Assembly: GCF_051132615.1 (NCBI RefSeq) | Contig: NZ_CP152375.1 | Span: forward strand, 2,418,001-2,482,000 | DNA: 64,000 nt | Reading direction: 5' to 3' | From: G051132615 sp051132615 | GTDB taxonomy: Bacteria; Pseudomonadota; Gammaproteobacteria; Burkholderiales; Neisseriaceae | Part shown: one piece after another, positions 17,431 through 26,554 of the stretch | Layout of the letters: each line of letters opens with the position of its first letter | Position numbering within the stretch: the first letter of the stretch is position 1 | Position numbers and translations under genes: made by a program | Notes under the pieces: model-generated | What the model was told of the DNA's origin: nothing | Database searches by the model: none | Seen by the model: only the letters and a program-made list of their open reading frames with translations

Positions 17431-17525
17431 TTAAGTTTAAAATATAAAAAATAATGATGTTTTTATTTTGCGTAAAATAATCAAAAGACTTAGCATGGTA
17501 AACAGTATCTTTTTGTATAAAGTTC

Positions 17526-17534
17526 TGTTATAAT
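17526..17534 (+). promoter_or_regulatory. Extended -10 promoter of the rimP-nusA-infB operon
   Basis: TGTTATAAT is an extended -10 (TGn followed by a perfect TATAAT). No good -35 is seen 16-18 bases upstream, which fits an extended -10 promoter. Transcription would begin near 17541 and give a leader of about 68 bases before rimP. Confidence 0.6.
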
Positions 17535-17563
17535 TCAGCGGTTTTTCGATTGAATATAAAGAG

Positions 17564-17588
17564 AAATGGGCACGGGCCCATTTTTTTA
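17564..17588 (+). terminator. Premature terminator/attenuator in the rimP leader
   Basis: The stem AAATGGGC (17564-17571) pairs with GCCCATTT (17576-17583) around an ACGG loop and is followed by more T. It lies between the likely promoter and the rimP start, only 20 bases before the ATG, so it would end transcription before the operon unless read through. Leader terminators ahead of rimP have been described in gammaproteobacteria; placement here is alike, mechanism is inference. Confidence 0.75.
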
Positions 17589-17608
17589 TTTGTATTATGG
17601 ATGAATAA

Positions 17609-18034
17609 ATGAGTGTTCAGGAACTTTTAGATAAAACTTTACCAGGCTTAGGTTATGAGCTTGTAGATTATGAACTTGCCCCTAATGGCAATATGCGCAT
17701 TTTCATTGATAAAGAAGGTGGCGTGTCAATTGATGACTGTGTCAATGTGAGTAATCATTTAACGCGTCTTTTTTTGGCAGAAGAGGTTAATTACAACCGT
17801 TTAGAAGTGTCTAGCCCAGGGCTTGATCGTCCCTTGAAAAAAGAGGCAGACTTTGAACGGTTTGTTGGGCAATTAGTAAAGGTAAAGGTTCGTTTACCTA
17901 TTGATGGTCAAAAGAAATTTTTGGGTAAGATCATTGCTTTTGAAAATCAAAAGTTAACCCTTTCTTTTGATCAAAAAGAAGTGATTATTGAGTTTTCGAA
18001 TATTGATAAGGCCCGTTTAGAGCCCGAATTTTAA
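17609..18034 (+). CDS. rimP: Ribosome maturation factor RimP
   Basis: Small-subunit assembly factor, 141 residues. Family motifs: GYELVDYEL near residue 15, RIFIDKEGGVSIDDC near 30, LEVSSPGLDRPL near 65 and the C-terminal Sm-like strand with a conserved FSNIDKARLEPEF ending. It is the first gene of the rimP-nusA-infB-rbfA-truB-rpsO-pnp series. No strong ribosome site precedes the ATG; the start is fixed by alignment of the N-terminus MSVQELLDKTLPGLGYE with the family and by an ATG that overlaps an upstream TAA. Confidence 0.94.
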   Translation: MSVQELLDKTLPGLGYELVDYELAPNGNMRIFIDKEGGVSIDDCVNVSNHLTRLFLAEEVNYNRLEVSSPGLDRPLKKEADFERFVGQLVKVKVRLPIDGQKKFLGKIIAFENQKLTLSFDQKEVIIEFSNIDKARLEPEF

Positions 18035-18064
18035 TTAAGCCAGATGCTTAGAGGAGTGGCAGTT

Positions 18065-19546
18065 ATGAGCCGTGAAATTCTATTATTAGTAGATGCATTA
18101 GCTAGCGAAAAGAATGTAAGCCAAGATGTTGTATTTAGTGCTTTAGAGTCGGCATTGGCCAGTGCGGCTAAGAAAAAATTTGATAAAGATGAAATGATTG
18201 ATGTACGTGTTGAGATTGATCGAGATACTGGCGATTATCAAAATTTCCGCAGATGGTTGGTTGTGGAAGAGCAAGATTTATTAAATGATGATACACAAAT
18301 GATTTTGGCAGATGCTAGATTAAAAGACCCAAACATTCAGGTGGGGGAGTATTTAGAAGAGCAAATCGAAAATGTTGAATTTGGACGTATTGGTGCACAA
18401 ACAGCCAAACAGGTGATTTTACAACGTATTCGTGATGCGGAACGCGAAAAATTATTGAATGAATTTTTGCAAAGAAAAGAACAATTAATTTCTGGCACAG
18501 TAAAACGTTCTGAGCGTCATGGTGTGGTTATTGAGTGTGGCAAGTTAGAGGCTTTTTTACCTCGTGAAAACATGATTCCAAAAGAAAATCTACGTTCAGG
18601 AGATAGAGTAAGAGCATATCTTGCAAAAGTTGATTATCAGGGTTCTCGTCCACAAGTGATTTTAACACGCACCTCACGTGAGTTTTTGGCTAAATTATTT
18701 GAAATGGAAGTGCCTGAAATTGAAGAGGGCTTACTGGAGATTAAAGAGGTTGCTCGTGACCCTGGTTTAAGAGCCAAAATGGCTGTAAAAGCCAGTGATG
18801 CACGAATTGACCCACAGGGTACTTGTATTGGTGTACGTGGTTCAAGGGTTAATGCGGTATCAAATGAGTTAGCTGGTGAGCGTATTGATATTGTATTGTG
18901 GTCGCCAGAGACAGCACAGTTTGTCATCAATGCTTTATCTCCAGCAGAAGTGACCCGTATATTGATTGATGAAGACAGCCATTCCGTGGATGTGGTCGTT
19001 GCAGAAGATCAGCTGGCTTTGGCTATTGGGCGAAATGGTCAGAATGTTCGTCTGGCGGCAGAATTAACAGGATGGAATTTAAATATATTAACTGTTGCTG
19101 AAGCAGAAGAAAGACATCAGGCAGAAGACGCACGGGTTGCTGGCATGTTTGAGTCTCAGTTGAATATTGATGCAGATATGGCAAATTTGTTGGTGCAAGA
19201 GGGGTTTGTTTCATTAGAAGAAGTCGCTTATGTGCCAATTAATGAAATGCTGGAAATTGAAGGAATTGATGAAGAAATGGTCAATACACTTCGTAACCGT
19301 GCACGTGATGCCATTTTAACTTTAGCTATTGCTTCAGAGGAAAAAATAGAAAAAGTGGATGAGGACTTAAAATCGTTGGAAGGTGTGGATGGTCAAATGT
19401 TACGAGATTTGGCTGAAGCAGAAATCAACACAAAAGATGATTTGGCAGAACTTTCTGTGGATGAGTTAATTGAAATAACTGGCATCACAGAAGATGAAGC
19501 AAAAGAGATTATTATGAAAGCTCGCGCCCATTGGTTTGAGCAGTGA
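18065..19546 (+). CDS. nusA: Transcription termination/antitermination factor NusA
   Basis: RNA polymerase-binding elongation factor, 493 residues. The start is ATG 18065, eight bases after GAGGAG (18051-18056), giving MSREILLLVDALASEKNV; an ATG at 18044 is upstream of that ribosome site. Domains in order: N-terminal RNAP-binding domain (1-130), S1 domain near 135-200 (ISGTVKRSERHGVVIECG), two KH domains (205-345; GTCIGVRGSRVN and AIGRNGQNVRLA), and two C-terminal acidic helix-hairpin repeats (about 360-490) ending ARAHWFEQ. It is tightly flanked by rimP and infB. Confidence 0.95.
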   Translation: MSREILLLVDALASEKNVSQDVVFSALESALASAAKKKFDKDEMIDVRVEIDRDTGDYQNFRRWLVVEEQDLLNDDTQMILADARLKDPNIQVGEYLEEQIENVEFGRIGAQTAKQVILQRIRDAEREKLLNEFLQRKEQLISGTVKRSERHGVVIECGKLEAFLPRENMIPKENLRSGDRVRAYLAKVDYQGSRPQVILTRTSREFLAKLFEMEVPEIEEGLLEIKEVARDPGLRAKMAVKASDARIDPQGTCIGVRGSRVNAVSNELAGERIDIVLWSPETAQFVINALSPAEVTRILIDEDSHSVDVVVAEDQLALAIGRNGQNVRLAAELTGWNLNILTVAEAEERHQAEDARVAGMFESQLNIDADMANLLVQEGFVSLEEVAYVPINEMLEIEGIDEEMVNTLRNRARDAILTLAIASEEKIEKVDEDLKSLEGVDGQMLRDLAEAEINTKDDLAELSVDELIEITGITEDEAKEIIMKARAHWFEQ

Positions 19547-19574
19547 GAGTGAACATGGAAAGAAGGTGAGCCAT

Positions 19575-22433
19575 ATGAGTAAAACAAATGTCAAACAATT
19601 TGCCGATGAGCTTAATTTATCTGTTGAGCGCTTACTGGAGCAGCTAAAAGCGGCGAACGTTCATAAAACCACAGGAACAGATGAGTTAACACAAGACGAT
19701 AAACAGCAGTTATTATCGTACTTAACACAGAGCCATGGCGGTTCAGGTGCAAATAGAGTTACATTAAGTCGTAAACAAACATCAGAGATTCAAACTGCAG
19801 CTGGTAGCACGGTGCAAGTACAAACGCGCCGTCGTAGGGTAGTGGTCAAGCCAGATTTGGTTGTAGAAAAACCAGCTGCTCAAATCCCTCCTAAGGTTGA
19901 AGAAGCTAAAGAGGCTAAACCTGAGATTGTGCAAACAACAGAGCCTGTTATAAAAGAAGTCGTTACAGAGGCTGAAACAAAAGTAGAGCCAGTTGTTGAA
20001 AAAGTGGTGCAAGAATCAAAAGAGCAGGTAGCAGCAGTTGAGCAAAAAGAAATTACGACAGAAGTAAAAGAGCAAACGACAAGTGTTTCAAGCGAATTGC
20101 CAAAAGAACAAGCAGTAGAGCAAAATTCGGATAAGATTGTTGAAGAGAAAGCTAAAGCGCCTAAAGCTGCTCAACAAAAAGAAGACAAAAAAGTTGCTGA
20201 GGCAATTGCACAGGCCAATAAGCCCATTATCAGTGATGAAGAAATGGCACAACGTGAGCTAGAAGCAAAACGGCAAGCTGAGTTAAGGTCTCGTCAAGAA
20301 GCATTGCTAAAAGAAAAGCAGGAACGTGAACAAAGACGTAAAGCAGCTCGTTTAAGCGCAGAACAAGAAACGAAATCTGCTCAATCAGGCGCTGAGCATA
20401 GAAGTGCTGCACCTACTACTGAACGTAAACCATTAAATGCGAAAACTGGAGAGACGGCTAGCCAAGACAAAGCAAAACCAGCTCCAGCACGCTCAGACAA
20501 AGAAAAAAATTGGGATGACCGCCCAAAAGGTAAAAAAGGCAAGCAAAAGGATGGACGCTCTGCAGATACTTTTGGCGATAATGTTAAATGGAAATCGAGT
20601 AATAAAAAAGGCAATAAACGTCAAGCTATTGAGCAAGAGCCTAATCAGCATGCGTTCCAAGTGCCAACAGAGCCAGTTGTTCATGATGTATTGGTGCCAG
20701 AAACCATCACAGTTGCCGAGTTGTCCCATAAAATGGCAGTTAAGGCCGTTGAAGTCATTAAAACATTAATGAAAATGGGTATGATGGTTACCATTAATCA
20801 AGTGTTGGATCAAGAAACAGCCATGATTGTGGTTGAAGAAATGGGGCATAGGCCACAAGCTGCTCAAGCTGATGACCCAGAAGCATTCTTGATTGATAGT
20901 GATTCTGCTGAAGAAGTAGAACTTGTTTCTCGTCCGCCTGTTGTGACAGTAATGGGTCACGTTGACCATGGTAAAACATCACTTTTAGATTATATTCGTC
21001 GGGCAAAAGTTGCTGTAGGTGAAGCAGGTGGTATTACCCAACATATTGGTGCTTACCATGTGAAAACGTCTAAAGGGGTCGTGACTTTCTTAGATACACC
21101 AGGTCATGAAGCTTTTACTGCAATGCGTGCGCGTGGTGCCAAAGCAACTGATATCGTTATTTTGGTTGTCGCTGCCGATGATGGTGTGATGCCACAAACG
21201 ATTGAGGCAGTCCATCATGCAAAAGCCGCTGGTGTGCCATTGGTTGTTGCCGTGAATAAAATTGATAAAGATGGTGCCAATCCAGAAAAAATTCGCCAAG
21301 AATTGGTTTCTCATGAAGTGATTCCAGATTCATGGGGTGGAGATGTACAGTTTATTGATGTTTCTGCAAAGCAAGGCATTAATATCGATGCACTACTTGA
21401 CGCCGTTTTATTGGAAGCAGAAGTATTAGAGTTAAAAGCAGCAGTAAACACTCCTGCAAAAGGTATTATTGTGGAAGCTCGCTTGGATAAAGGACGCGGT
21501 GCTGTTGCAACATTACTGGTTCAGTCAGGTACCTTACATAAGGGGGACATGCTATTGGCAGGTTCTGCTTTTGGTAAAATTAGAGCCATGATGGATGAAA
21601 ATGGGCGCCCAATTACTGAAGCTGGACCATCTATTCCAGTAGAGATTTTAGGTCTTTCTGATGTACCTATGGCAGGTGAAGATGCTATGGTGCTGGAAGA
21701 TGAGAAAAAAGTACGTGAGATTGCTTTATTCCGCCAAGGTAAATATCGCGATGTGCGTTTGGCAAAACAACAAGCTGCAAAACTGGAAAATATGCTTGCA
21801 CAAATGGCTGAAGGTAACATCAATAGCTTATCTGTTATTATTAAGGCTGATGTGCAAGGTTCTTACGAAGCCTTGGCAGGTAGTTTACAAAAACTATCCA
21901 ATGATGAAGTAAAAGTAAATGTACTACACTCAGGTGTTGGTGGTATTAGTGAGTCTGATGTGAACCTTGCCATTGCTTCTCAGGCCGTGATCATTGGTTT
22001 TAATACCCGTGCAGATGCAGCCGCCAGAAAATTAGCTGAGTCAGAAGGTATTGATCTTCGTTACTATAATATTATTTATGATGCCATTGATGATATTAAA
22101 GCAGCTATGTCTGGTATGTTGGCTCCTGAACAAAAAGAGCAAATATTGGGTATGGCAGAGATCAGACAAGTAATCAGTGTTTCTAAGGTAGGTAATATCG
22201 CTGGTTGTATGGTGACCGAAGGCTTGATTAAACGTAACTGTATGGTACGTTTAATTCGTAATCATGTAGTGATTCATACAGGCGAGTTAGATTCCTTGAA
22301 ACGCTTTAAAGATGACGTTAAAGAAGTGAAACAAGGATATGAGTGCGGTATGATGTTTAAAAACTTCAATGAAATCGAAATCGGTGATCAAGTTGAAGCA
22401 TTTGAATTAGTACAAGTTGCACGGAGTTTGTAA
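19575..22433 (+). CDS. infB: Translation initiation factor IF-2
   Basis: GTPase of 952 residues that brings fMet-tRNA to the ribosome. The start is ATG 19575 after AAGGTGAG (19563-19570), giving MSKTNVKQFADELNLSVERLL, the IF2 N-terminal helix domain; the upstream TTG frame overlaps nusA. Residues 80-380 are low-complexity, rich in Glu, Lys, Ala and Gln. A second IF2_N-like domain precedes the G domain, which carries GHVDHGKTSLLDYI, DTPGHEAF and NKIDK. Then come domain II, the IF-2 insertion and the C-terminal fMet-binding domain ending FELVQVARSL. It is followed by an internal terminator and then rbfA. Confidence 0.96.
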   Translation: MSKTNVKQFADELNLSVERLLEQLKAANVHKTTGTDELTQDDKQQLLSYLTQSHGGSGANRVTLSRKQTSEIQTAAGSTVQVQTRRRRVVVKPDLVVEKPAAQIPPKVEEAKEAKPEIVQTTEPVIKEVVTEAETKVEPVVEKVVQESKEQVAAVEQKEITTEVKEQTTSVSSELPKEQAVEQNSDKIVEEKAKAPKAAQQKEDKKVAEAIAQANKPIISDEEMAQRELEAKRQAELRSRQEALLKEKQEREQRRKAARLSAEQETKSAQSGAEHRSAAPTTERKPLNAKTGETASQDKAKPAPARSDKEKNWDDRPKGKKGKQKDGRSADTFGDNVKWKSSNKKGNKRQAIEQEPNQHAFQVPTEPVVHDVLVPETITVAELSHKMAVKAVEVIKTLMKMGMMVTINQVLDQETAMIVVEEMGHRPQAAQADDPEAFLIDSDSAEEVELVSRPPVVTVMGHVDHGKTSLLDYIRRAKVAVGEAGGITQHIGAYHVKTSKGVVTFLDTPGHEAFTAMRARGAKATDIVILVVAADDGVMPQTIEAVHHAKAAGVPLVVAVNKIDKDGANPEKIRQELVSHEVIPDSWGGDVQFIDVSAKQGINIDALLDAVLLEAEVLELKAAVNTPAKGIIVEARLDKGRGAVATLLVQSGTLHKGDMLLAGSAFGKIRAMMDENGRPITEAGPSIPVEILGLSDVPMAGEDAMVLEDEKKVREIALFRQGKYRDVRLAKQQAAKLENMLAQMAEGNINSLSVIIKADVQGSYEALAGSLQKLSNDEVKVNVLHSGVGGISESDVNLAIASQAVIIGFNTRADAAARKLAESEGIDLRYYNIIYDAIDDIKAAMSGMLAPEQKEQILGMAEIRQVISVSKVGNIAGCMVTEGLIKRNCMVRLIRNHVVIHTGELDSLKRFKDDVKEVKQGYECGMMFKNFNEIEIGDQVEAFELVQVARSL

Positions 22434-22447
22434 GTGAGATGACAGAT

Positions 22448-22482
22448 AAAGCACAAAGTGTCTTTGGCACTTTGTGCTTTTT
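22448..22482 (+). terminator. Intra-operon terminator between infB and rbfA
   Basis: A perfect 13-base stem AAAGCACAAAGTG (22448-22460) with CACTTTGTGCTTT (22468-22480), loop TCTTTGG, followed by two further T. It lies 14 bases after infB and 23 before rbfA, so it should lower downstream expression or act as a 3' end-processing/attenuation point. Confidence 0.8.
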
Positions 22483-22504
22483 GGTTTGAAAGAAGAGATC
22501 AATT

Positions 22505-22897
22505 ATGGCAAAACACAATAGAGGTTATGCTCGTTCGGATAGAGTGCAAGAACAAATTATGAGAGAGCTTGCTCAATTGGTACGAACAGGGTTAAAAGAT
22601 CCAAGAGCAGGATTTATTACCATTAATGAAGTTGAAGTAACGCGTGATTATTCACATGCTAAAGTATTTTATACTGTATTGGATGAAAAAACACGGCAAG
22701 TGACACAAGAAGCCTTAGAACATGCGGCAGGTTTTTTGCGTAGTGAATTGGCAAAACGAATTACTGTATTTAATACGCCCCGTTTACATTTTATTTATGA
22801 TGAATCTTTAGAGCGAGGAATGAACTTATCTCGTTTAATTGATGATGTCAGTAAAGAGTTTCATGACGAACCAGAAAAAGAAGAGCCATCAGAATAA
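22505..22897 (+). CDS. rbfA: Ribosome-binding factor A
   Basis: Cold-shock-associated 30S maturation factor, 130 residues. The fold is a single KH-like domain with RSDRVQEQIMRELAQLV at the N-terminus, DPRAGFITINEVEVTRDYSHAKVFY in the middle, and the PRLHFIYDESLERGMNLSRLID block typical of RbfA. The acidic tail (EPEKEEPSE) is short. The gene sits between infB and truB as in most proteobacteria, but an internal terminator precedes it. Confidence 0.95.
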   Translation: MAKHNRGYARSDRVQEQIMRELAQLVRTGLKDPRAGFITINEVEVTRDYSHAKVFYTVLDEKTRQVTQEALEHAAGFLRSELAKRITVFNTPRLHFIYDESLERGMNLSRLIDDVSKEFHDEPEKEEPSE

Positions 22898-22906
22898 GGG
22901 ATTATT

Positions 22907-23812
22907 TTGAAAAAAAATACCAAAGACCCTATTAACGGTGTGTTACTTTTAGATAAGGCTTTAGGGGTATCCAGTAATACAGCTTTACAACAGGTAAGGC
23001 GTGTGTTTAATGCCAAAAAAGCAGGGCATACAGGTGTATTAGACCCATTAGCAACAGGTTTGCTGCCTGTGTGTTTTGGAGAAGCAACTAAATTTGCACA
23101 ATATCTGTTAGATGCGGATAAAGCTTATATTGCCACATTAAAAGTAGGTGAGGCGACAACCACTGCGGATGCAGAAGGTGAGGTTATTGAAACGGCAGCC
23201 GTGACGTTTTCAGCTACTGATTTTGCTGATGCTTGTGCGCAATTTACTGGCACTATTTTGCAAAAACCACCTATGTATTCAGCCTTAAAGTTTCAGGGTA
23301 AATCTTTATATGAATATGCGCGCCAAGGTATAGAAATAGAGCGAAAACAAAGAGAAGTCACCATTTATGGTATTGAGATTTTATCTTTTGAGTTACCCAT
23401 AATTAAAATCGCTGTTTCTTGTTCTAAAGGCACTTATATTCGAACTTTGGCTGAAGATTTGGCTAAAAAAGTAGGTTCAGTTGCCCATTTAATTGCCTTA
23501 AGACGGACCAAAACCGCAGGTTTTAACATAGAGAGTACTTATTTGTTTGAGCAGTTGGCAAAATACACCCAAGCACAATTATTCCAGACTTTATTACCGT
23601 GTGATGTATTAGTGGCACATTTACCAGAGTATCTGTTTTCTTTTGAGCAAGTAGCTCAATTAAAATATGGTCAAAACGTGCAAGTTATCGAAAATTATGG
23701 CAAAATGCAGGTGTTTCGCATTTATGATGCGAATCATCAATTTATTGGCTTAGCTGAACATAATGGAGTGGATTCTTTTAGAGCAGTTAGGTTGATGAAT
23801 ACTTCAGTGTAA
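22907..23812 (+). CDS. truB: tRNA pseudouridine(55) synthase
   Basis: Makes pseudouridine 55 in the T-loop of tRNAs, 301 residues. It starts at TTG 22907 with an AAGGG ribosome site at the rbfA stop, giving NGVLLLDKALGVSSN. The catalytic aspartate lies in HTGVLDPLATGLLP near residue 48. KPPMYSALKFQGKSLYEYAR and SCSKGTYIRTLAEDL follow, and the C-terminal PUA-like part is retained. It is embedded between rbfA and rpsO. Confidence 0.95.
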   Translation: MKKNTKDPINGVLLLDKALGVSSNTALQQVRRVFNAKKAGHTGVLDPLATGLLPVCFGEATKFAQYLLDADKAYIATLKVGEATTTADAEGEVIETAAVTFSATDFADACAQFTGTILQKPPMYSALKFQGKSLYEYARQGIEIERKQREVTIYGIEILSFELPIIKIAVSCSKGTYIRTLAEDLAKKVGSVAHLIALRRTKTAGFNIESTYLFEQLAKYTQAQLFQTLLPCDVLVAHLPEYLFSFEQVAQLKYGQNVQVIENYGKMQVFRIYDANHQFIGLAEHNGVDSFRAVRLMNTSV

Positions 23813-23895
23813 ATACTGAAGTTTGGAGCAAATTGGGTTTTGGCTCAGTTTCGCTTGTCGGGAGAAATCCCTTGATTTTTATTGGAGTTTAAATT
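23801..23895 (+). promoter_or_regulatory. Structured leader of rpsO (possible S15 autoregulatory site)
   Basis: The end of truB and the 83-base gap hold an eight-base hairpin (ACTTCAGT 23801-23808 with ACTGAAGT 23815-23822), a GAGC...GCTC pairing, and a small GGGA-GAAA-TCCC tetraloop hairpin followed by a T-rich stretch. S15 represses its own mRNA through leader structures in several bacteria; those structures differ between lineages, so the link here is inference. Confidence 0.4.
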
Positions 23896-24165
23896 ATGGC
23901 ACTAAGTGCAGAACAAAAAGCAGCAATTGTTAAAGATTTTCAACGTAAAGAAGGTGATACAGGTTCAAGTGAAGTGCAAGTGGCTTTGTTGACTAATCGT
24001 ATCAATGGTTTGACTGCTCACTTTAAGGCAAATGTAAAAGATCATCACAGTCGTCGTGGTTTATTGCATATGGTAAGCCAACGTCGTCGTTTACTTGATT
24101 ATTTAAAACGTACTGACGCTGAAACTTACCGCAATCTTATTGCACGTTTGGGTTTACGTAAATAA
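23896..24165 (+). CDS. rpsO: 30S ribosomal protein S15
   Basis: Primary 16S rRNA-binding protein, 89 residues, exactly the family length. Motifs include GDTGSSEVQVALLTNRI near residue 20, the HFKANVKDHHSRRGLL loop, and RRRLLDYLKRTD, ending LIARLGLRK. It lies between truB and pnp as in many bacteria and has its own terminator. Its TTGGAG ribosome site is close to the ATG. Confidence 0.97.
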   Translation: MALSAEQKAAIVKDFQRKEGDTGSSEVQVALLTNRINGLTAHFKANVKDHHSRRGLLHMVSQRRRLLDYLKRTDAETYRNLIARLGLRK

Positions 24166-24179
24166 TTTCAGTAATGATT

Positions 24180-24204
24180 AAGAGGTCGCCATAGGCGACT
24201 TCTT
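24180..24204 (+). terminator. Rho-independent terminator after rpsO
   Basis: AAGAGGTCGCC (24180-24190) pairs with GGCGACTTCTT (24194-24204) with one G-T pair and a three-base loop, followed by ATTGTTTTG. It separates rpsO from pnp, which must then have its own promoter or depend on read-through. Confidence 0.75.
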
Positions 24205-24349
24205 ATTGTTTTGATGTAATTACTTAAGTATTTATATTTTATAGATTGTCCATATTCTGTGCTGATACTCTAGTAATACTTATTTGTTTTAAGTGTGTAT
24301 TGCTAGGGTTTTAGCAGAAAATGTGACTTGTGAAAACAAAGGAAAAATT

Positions 24350-26509
24350 GTGTTTCAAAAGAAAATTAAAAGCTTTCAATATGGCCAACATACGGTTACT
24401 TTAGAAACAGGCGAAATTGCCCGTCAAGCAAATGCAGCTGTAAAAGTATCCATGGGGGAGACTGTTGTATTAGTCACTGTGGTTGCAGCAAAAACGGTTA
24501 AAGCAGGTCAGGACTTTTTCCCACTAACAGTTGATTATTTTGAGCGCACTTACGCAGCAGGTAAAATTCCTGGTGGTTTTTTCAAGCGTGAAGGTCGTCA
24601 AAGTGAAAAAGAAATTTTAACCAGTCGTTTAATTGACCGTTCGATTCGTCCATTATTTCCAGAAGGGTTTTATCACGACATCCAAATTATTGCGACTGTG
24701 TTGTCAGTAGACCCTGAAATTGATTCTGATATTCCATCTATGATTGGTGCATCTGCTGCATTAGTGTTATCAGGTGTGCCTTTTGCTGGCCCTATCGGTG
24801 CAGCGCGTGTCGCGTACAGCAATAACGAGTATATTTTAAACCCAACCAAAACCCAGTTAGAAGAGACACAGCTAGACTTAGTGGTTGCTTGTACTAAAAA
24901 AGCGGTATTAATGGTTGAGTCAGAAGCGCAAGAATTATCTGAAGAAGTGATGCTTGGTGCCGTTATTTATGGTCAAGAGCAAATGCAATTGGCTATTAAT
25001 GCAATCAATGAGTTTGCTGATGATGTGAATCCTGTTGTTTGGGCGTGGCAAGCACAAGAAGTAAACCAAGAATTGGTTGCACGCGTAAGCGAAATTGCTG
25101 CTGAGGGTGTAAAAGAGGCATTTACTATTCGTCAAAAGCAAGCACGTAGCCAAAAATTAGATGAAATTTGGGCAAAAGTGTCAGAAACATTGATTACTGA
25201 AGAGACAGACACCTTAACAGTTAATCAAATTAAAAATATGTTCAAAAAATTAGAATCTGATGTGGTTCGTGGACAGATTCTGGCAGGTGAACCTCGTATT
25301 GATGGTCGTGATACACGTACAGTACGGCCGATTAATATTCAAACAAATGTATTGCCCCGTACCCATGGTTCAGCATTGTTTACTCGTGGTGAAACACAGG
25401 CTTTAGCTGTGGCCACTTTGGGAACGCAACGCGATGAACAGGTAATTGATGCGTTAAGTGGCGAATACACTGATCGCTTTATGTTGCATTATAATTTCCC
25501 TCCATTTTCAACTGGTGAAGTAGGTCGTATGGCTGGCCCTAAGCGTCGTGAAATTGGTCATGGCCGTTTGGCTAAACGTGCATTAATTGCTGTTTTGCCA
25601 CCTGCTAGTGAATTCAGTTATACCATGCGTGTGGTGAGTGAAATTACTGAGTCTAATGGCTCTTCATCTATGGCTTCTGTATGTGGTGGCTGTTTGTCTT
25701 TACTGTCCGCTGGCGTTCCTTTAAAAGCCCATGTGGCAGGTATTGCGATGGGTTTGATTTTAGAAGGCAATCGCTTTGCTGTGTTGACCGATATTTTAGG
25801 TGATGAAGATCACTTAGGTGATATGGACTTTAAAGTAGCAGGTTCCGCTTCTGGTGTGACTGCTTTACAAATGGATATTAAAATCCAAGGCATTACCAAA
25901 GAAATCATGCAAATTGCGTTAGAGCAAGCTAAAGAAGCCCGTTTGCATATTCTTGGTTTAATGAAAGATGCTGTTGAAGGCCCAACTGAGTTGTCTGTTC
26001 ACGCTCCTCGTTTATTCAGCATGAAGATTAATCCTGAAAAAATTCGCGATATTATCGGTAAAGGTGGCGAAACCATCCGTGCCTTAACTAAAGAGACAGG
26101 TACTGAAATCAATATCGATGAAAGTGGTATGGTGGTTATTGCGGCAACAACTCAAGAAGGAGCAGATGAAGCGCGCCGTCGTATTGAAGAAATTACTGCT
26201 GAAGTTGAGGTAGGTAAAGTATATGATGGTACAGTGATCAAAATTTTAGACAATAATGTTGGTGCTATTGTTTCTGTCCTACCAGGTAAAGATGGTTTGG
26301 TTCACATTAGTCAAATTGCACATGAGCGTATTAAAAATGTAGCCGATTACTTAAAAGAAGGACAATCTGTAAAAGTTAAAGCCATTGAAATTGATGACCG
26401 TGGTCGTATTCGTTTATCAATTAAAGCGTTGTTAGAAGAAGCAAAGCCAGCTGAGGCTGCTGTTGAAGAGGGCACACCACAAGCACCTTCTTCTGATTCT
26501 GGGCAATAA
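24350..26509 (+). CDS. pnp: Polyribonucleotide nucleotidyltransferase (PNPase)
   Basis: 3'-5' phosphorolytic exoribonuclease of the RNA degradosome, 719 residues. The start is GTG 24350, after AAAGGAA (24338-24344), giving a normal N-terminus with KSFQYGQHTVTLETGEIARQ; the open frame reaching back to 24293 adds residues foreign to the family. Two RNase PH domains are present (FFKREGRQSEKEILTSRLIDRSIRPLFP; then ALFTRGETQALAVATLGT and SNGSSSMASVCGG). KH (IRDIIGKGGETIRALT) and S1 (VGKVYDGTVIKI) domains follow at the C-terminus. It closes the rimP-pnp series. Confidence 0.96.
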   Translation: MFQKKIKSFQYGQHTVTLETGEIARQANAAVKVSMGETVVLVTVVAAKTVKAGQDFFPLTVDYFERTYAAGKIPGGFFKREGRQSEKEILTSRLIDRSIRPLFPEGFYHDIQIIATVLSVDPEIDSDIPSMIGASAALVLSGVPFAGPIGAARVAYSNNEYILNPTKTQLEETQLDLVVACTKKAVLMVESEAQELSEEVMLGAVIYGQEQMQLAINAINEFADDVNPVVWAWQAQEVNQELVARVSEIAAEGVKEAFTIRQKQARSQKLDEIWAKVSETLITEETDTLTVNQIKNMFKKLESDVVRGQILAGEPRIDGRDTRTVRPINIQTNVLPRTHGSALFTRGETQALAVATLGTQRDEQVIDALSGEYTDRFMLHYNFPPFSTGEVGRMAGPKRREIGHGRLAKRALIAVLPPASEFSYTMRVVSEITESNGSSSMASVCGGCLSLLSAGVPLKAHVAGIAMGLILEGNRFAVLTDILGDEDHLGDMDFKVAGSASGVTALQMDIKIQGITKEIMQIALEQAKEARLHILGLMKDAVEGPTELSVHAPRLFSMKINPEKIRDIIGKGGETIRALTKETGTEINIDESGMVVIAATTQEGADEARRRIEEITAEVEVGKVYDGTVIKILDNNVGAIVSVLPGKDGLVHISQIAHERIKNVADYLKEGQSVKVKAIEIDDRGRIRLSIKALLEEAKPAEAAVEEGTPQAPSSDSGQ

Positions 26510-26521
26510 ATCTGTTGTATC

Positions 26522-26554
26522 AAAAAAAACAACCCATTAAGGGTTGTTTTTTTT
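26522..26554 (+). terminator. Rho-independent terminator after pnp
   Basis: Fourteen-base stem (A8CAACCC with GGGTTGT8), five-base loop ATTAA, and the T-run forms both the stem end and the tail. It lies 12 bases after the pnp stop. Confidence 0.88.

Noticed and set aside
20381..20729. Several overlapping antisense and out-of-frame frames in the infB linker
   Set aside because: They arise from the low-complexity Lys/Glu/Ala region of IF-2.
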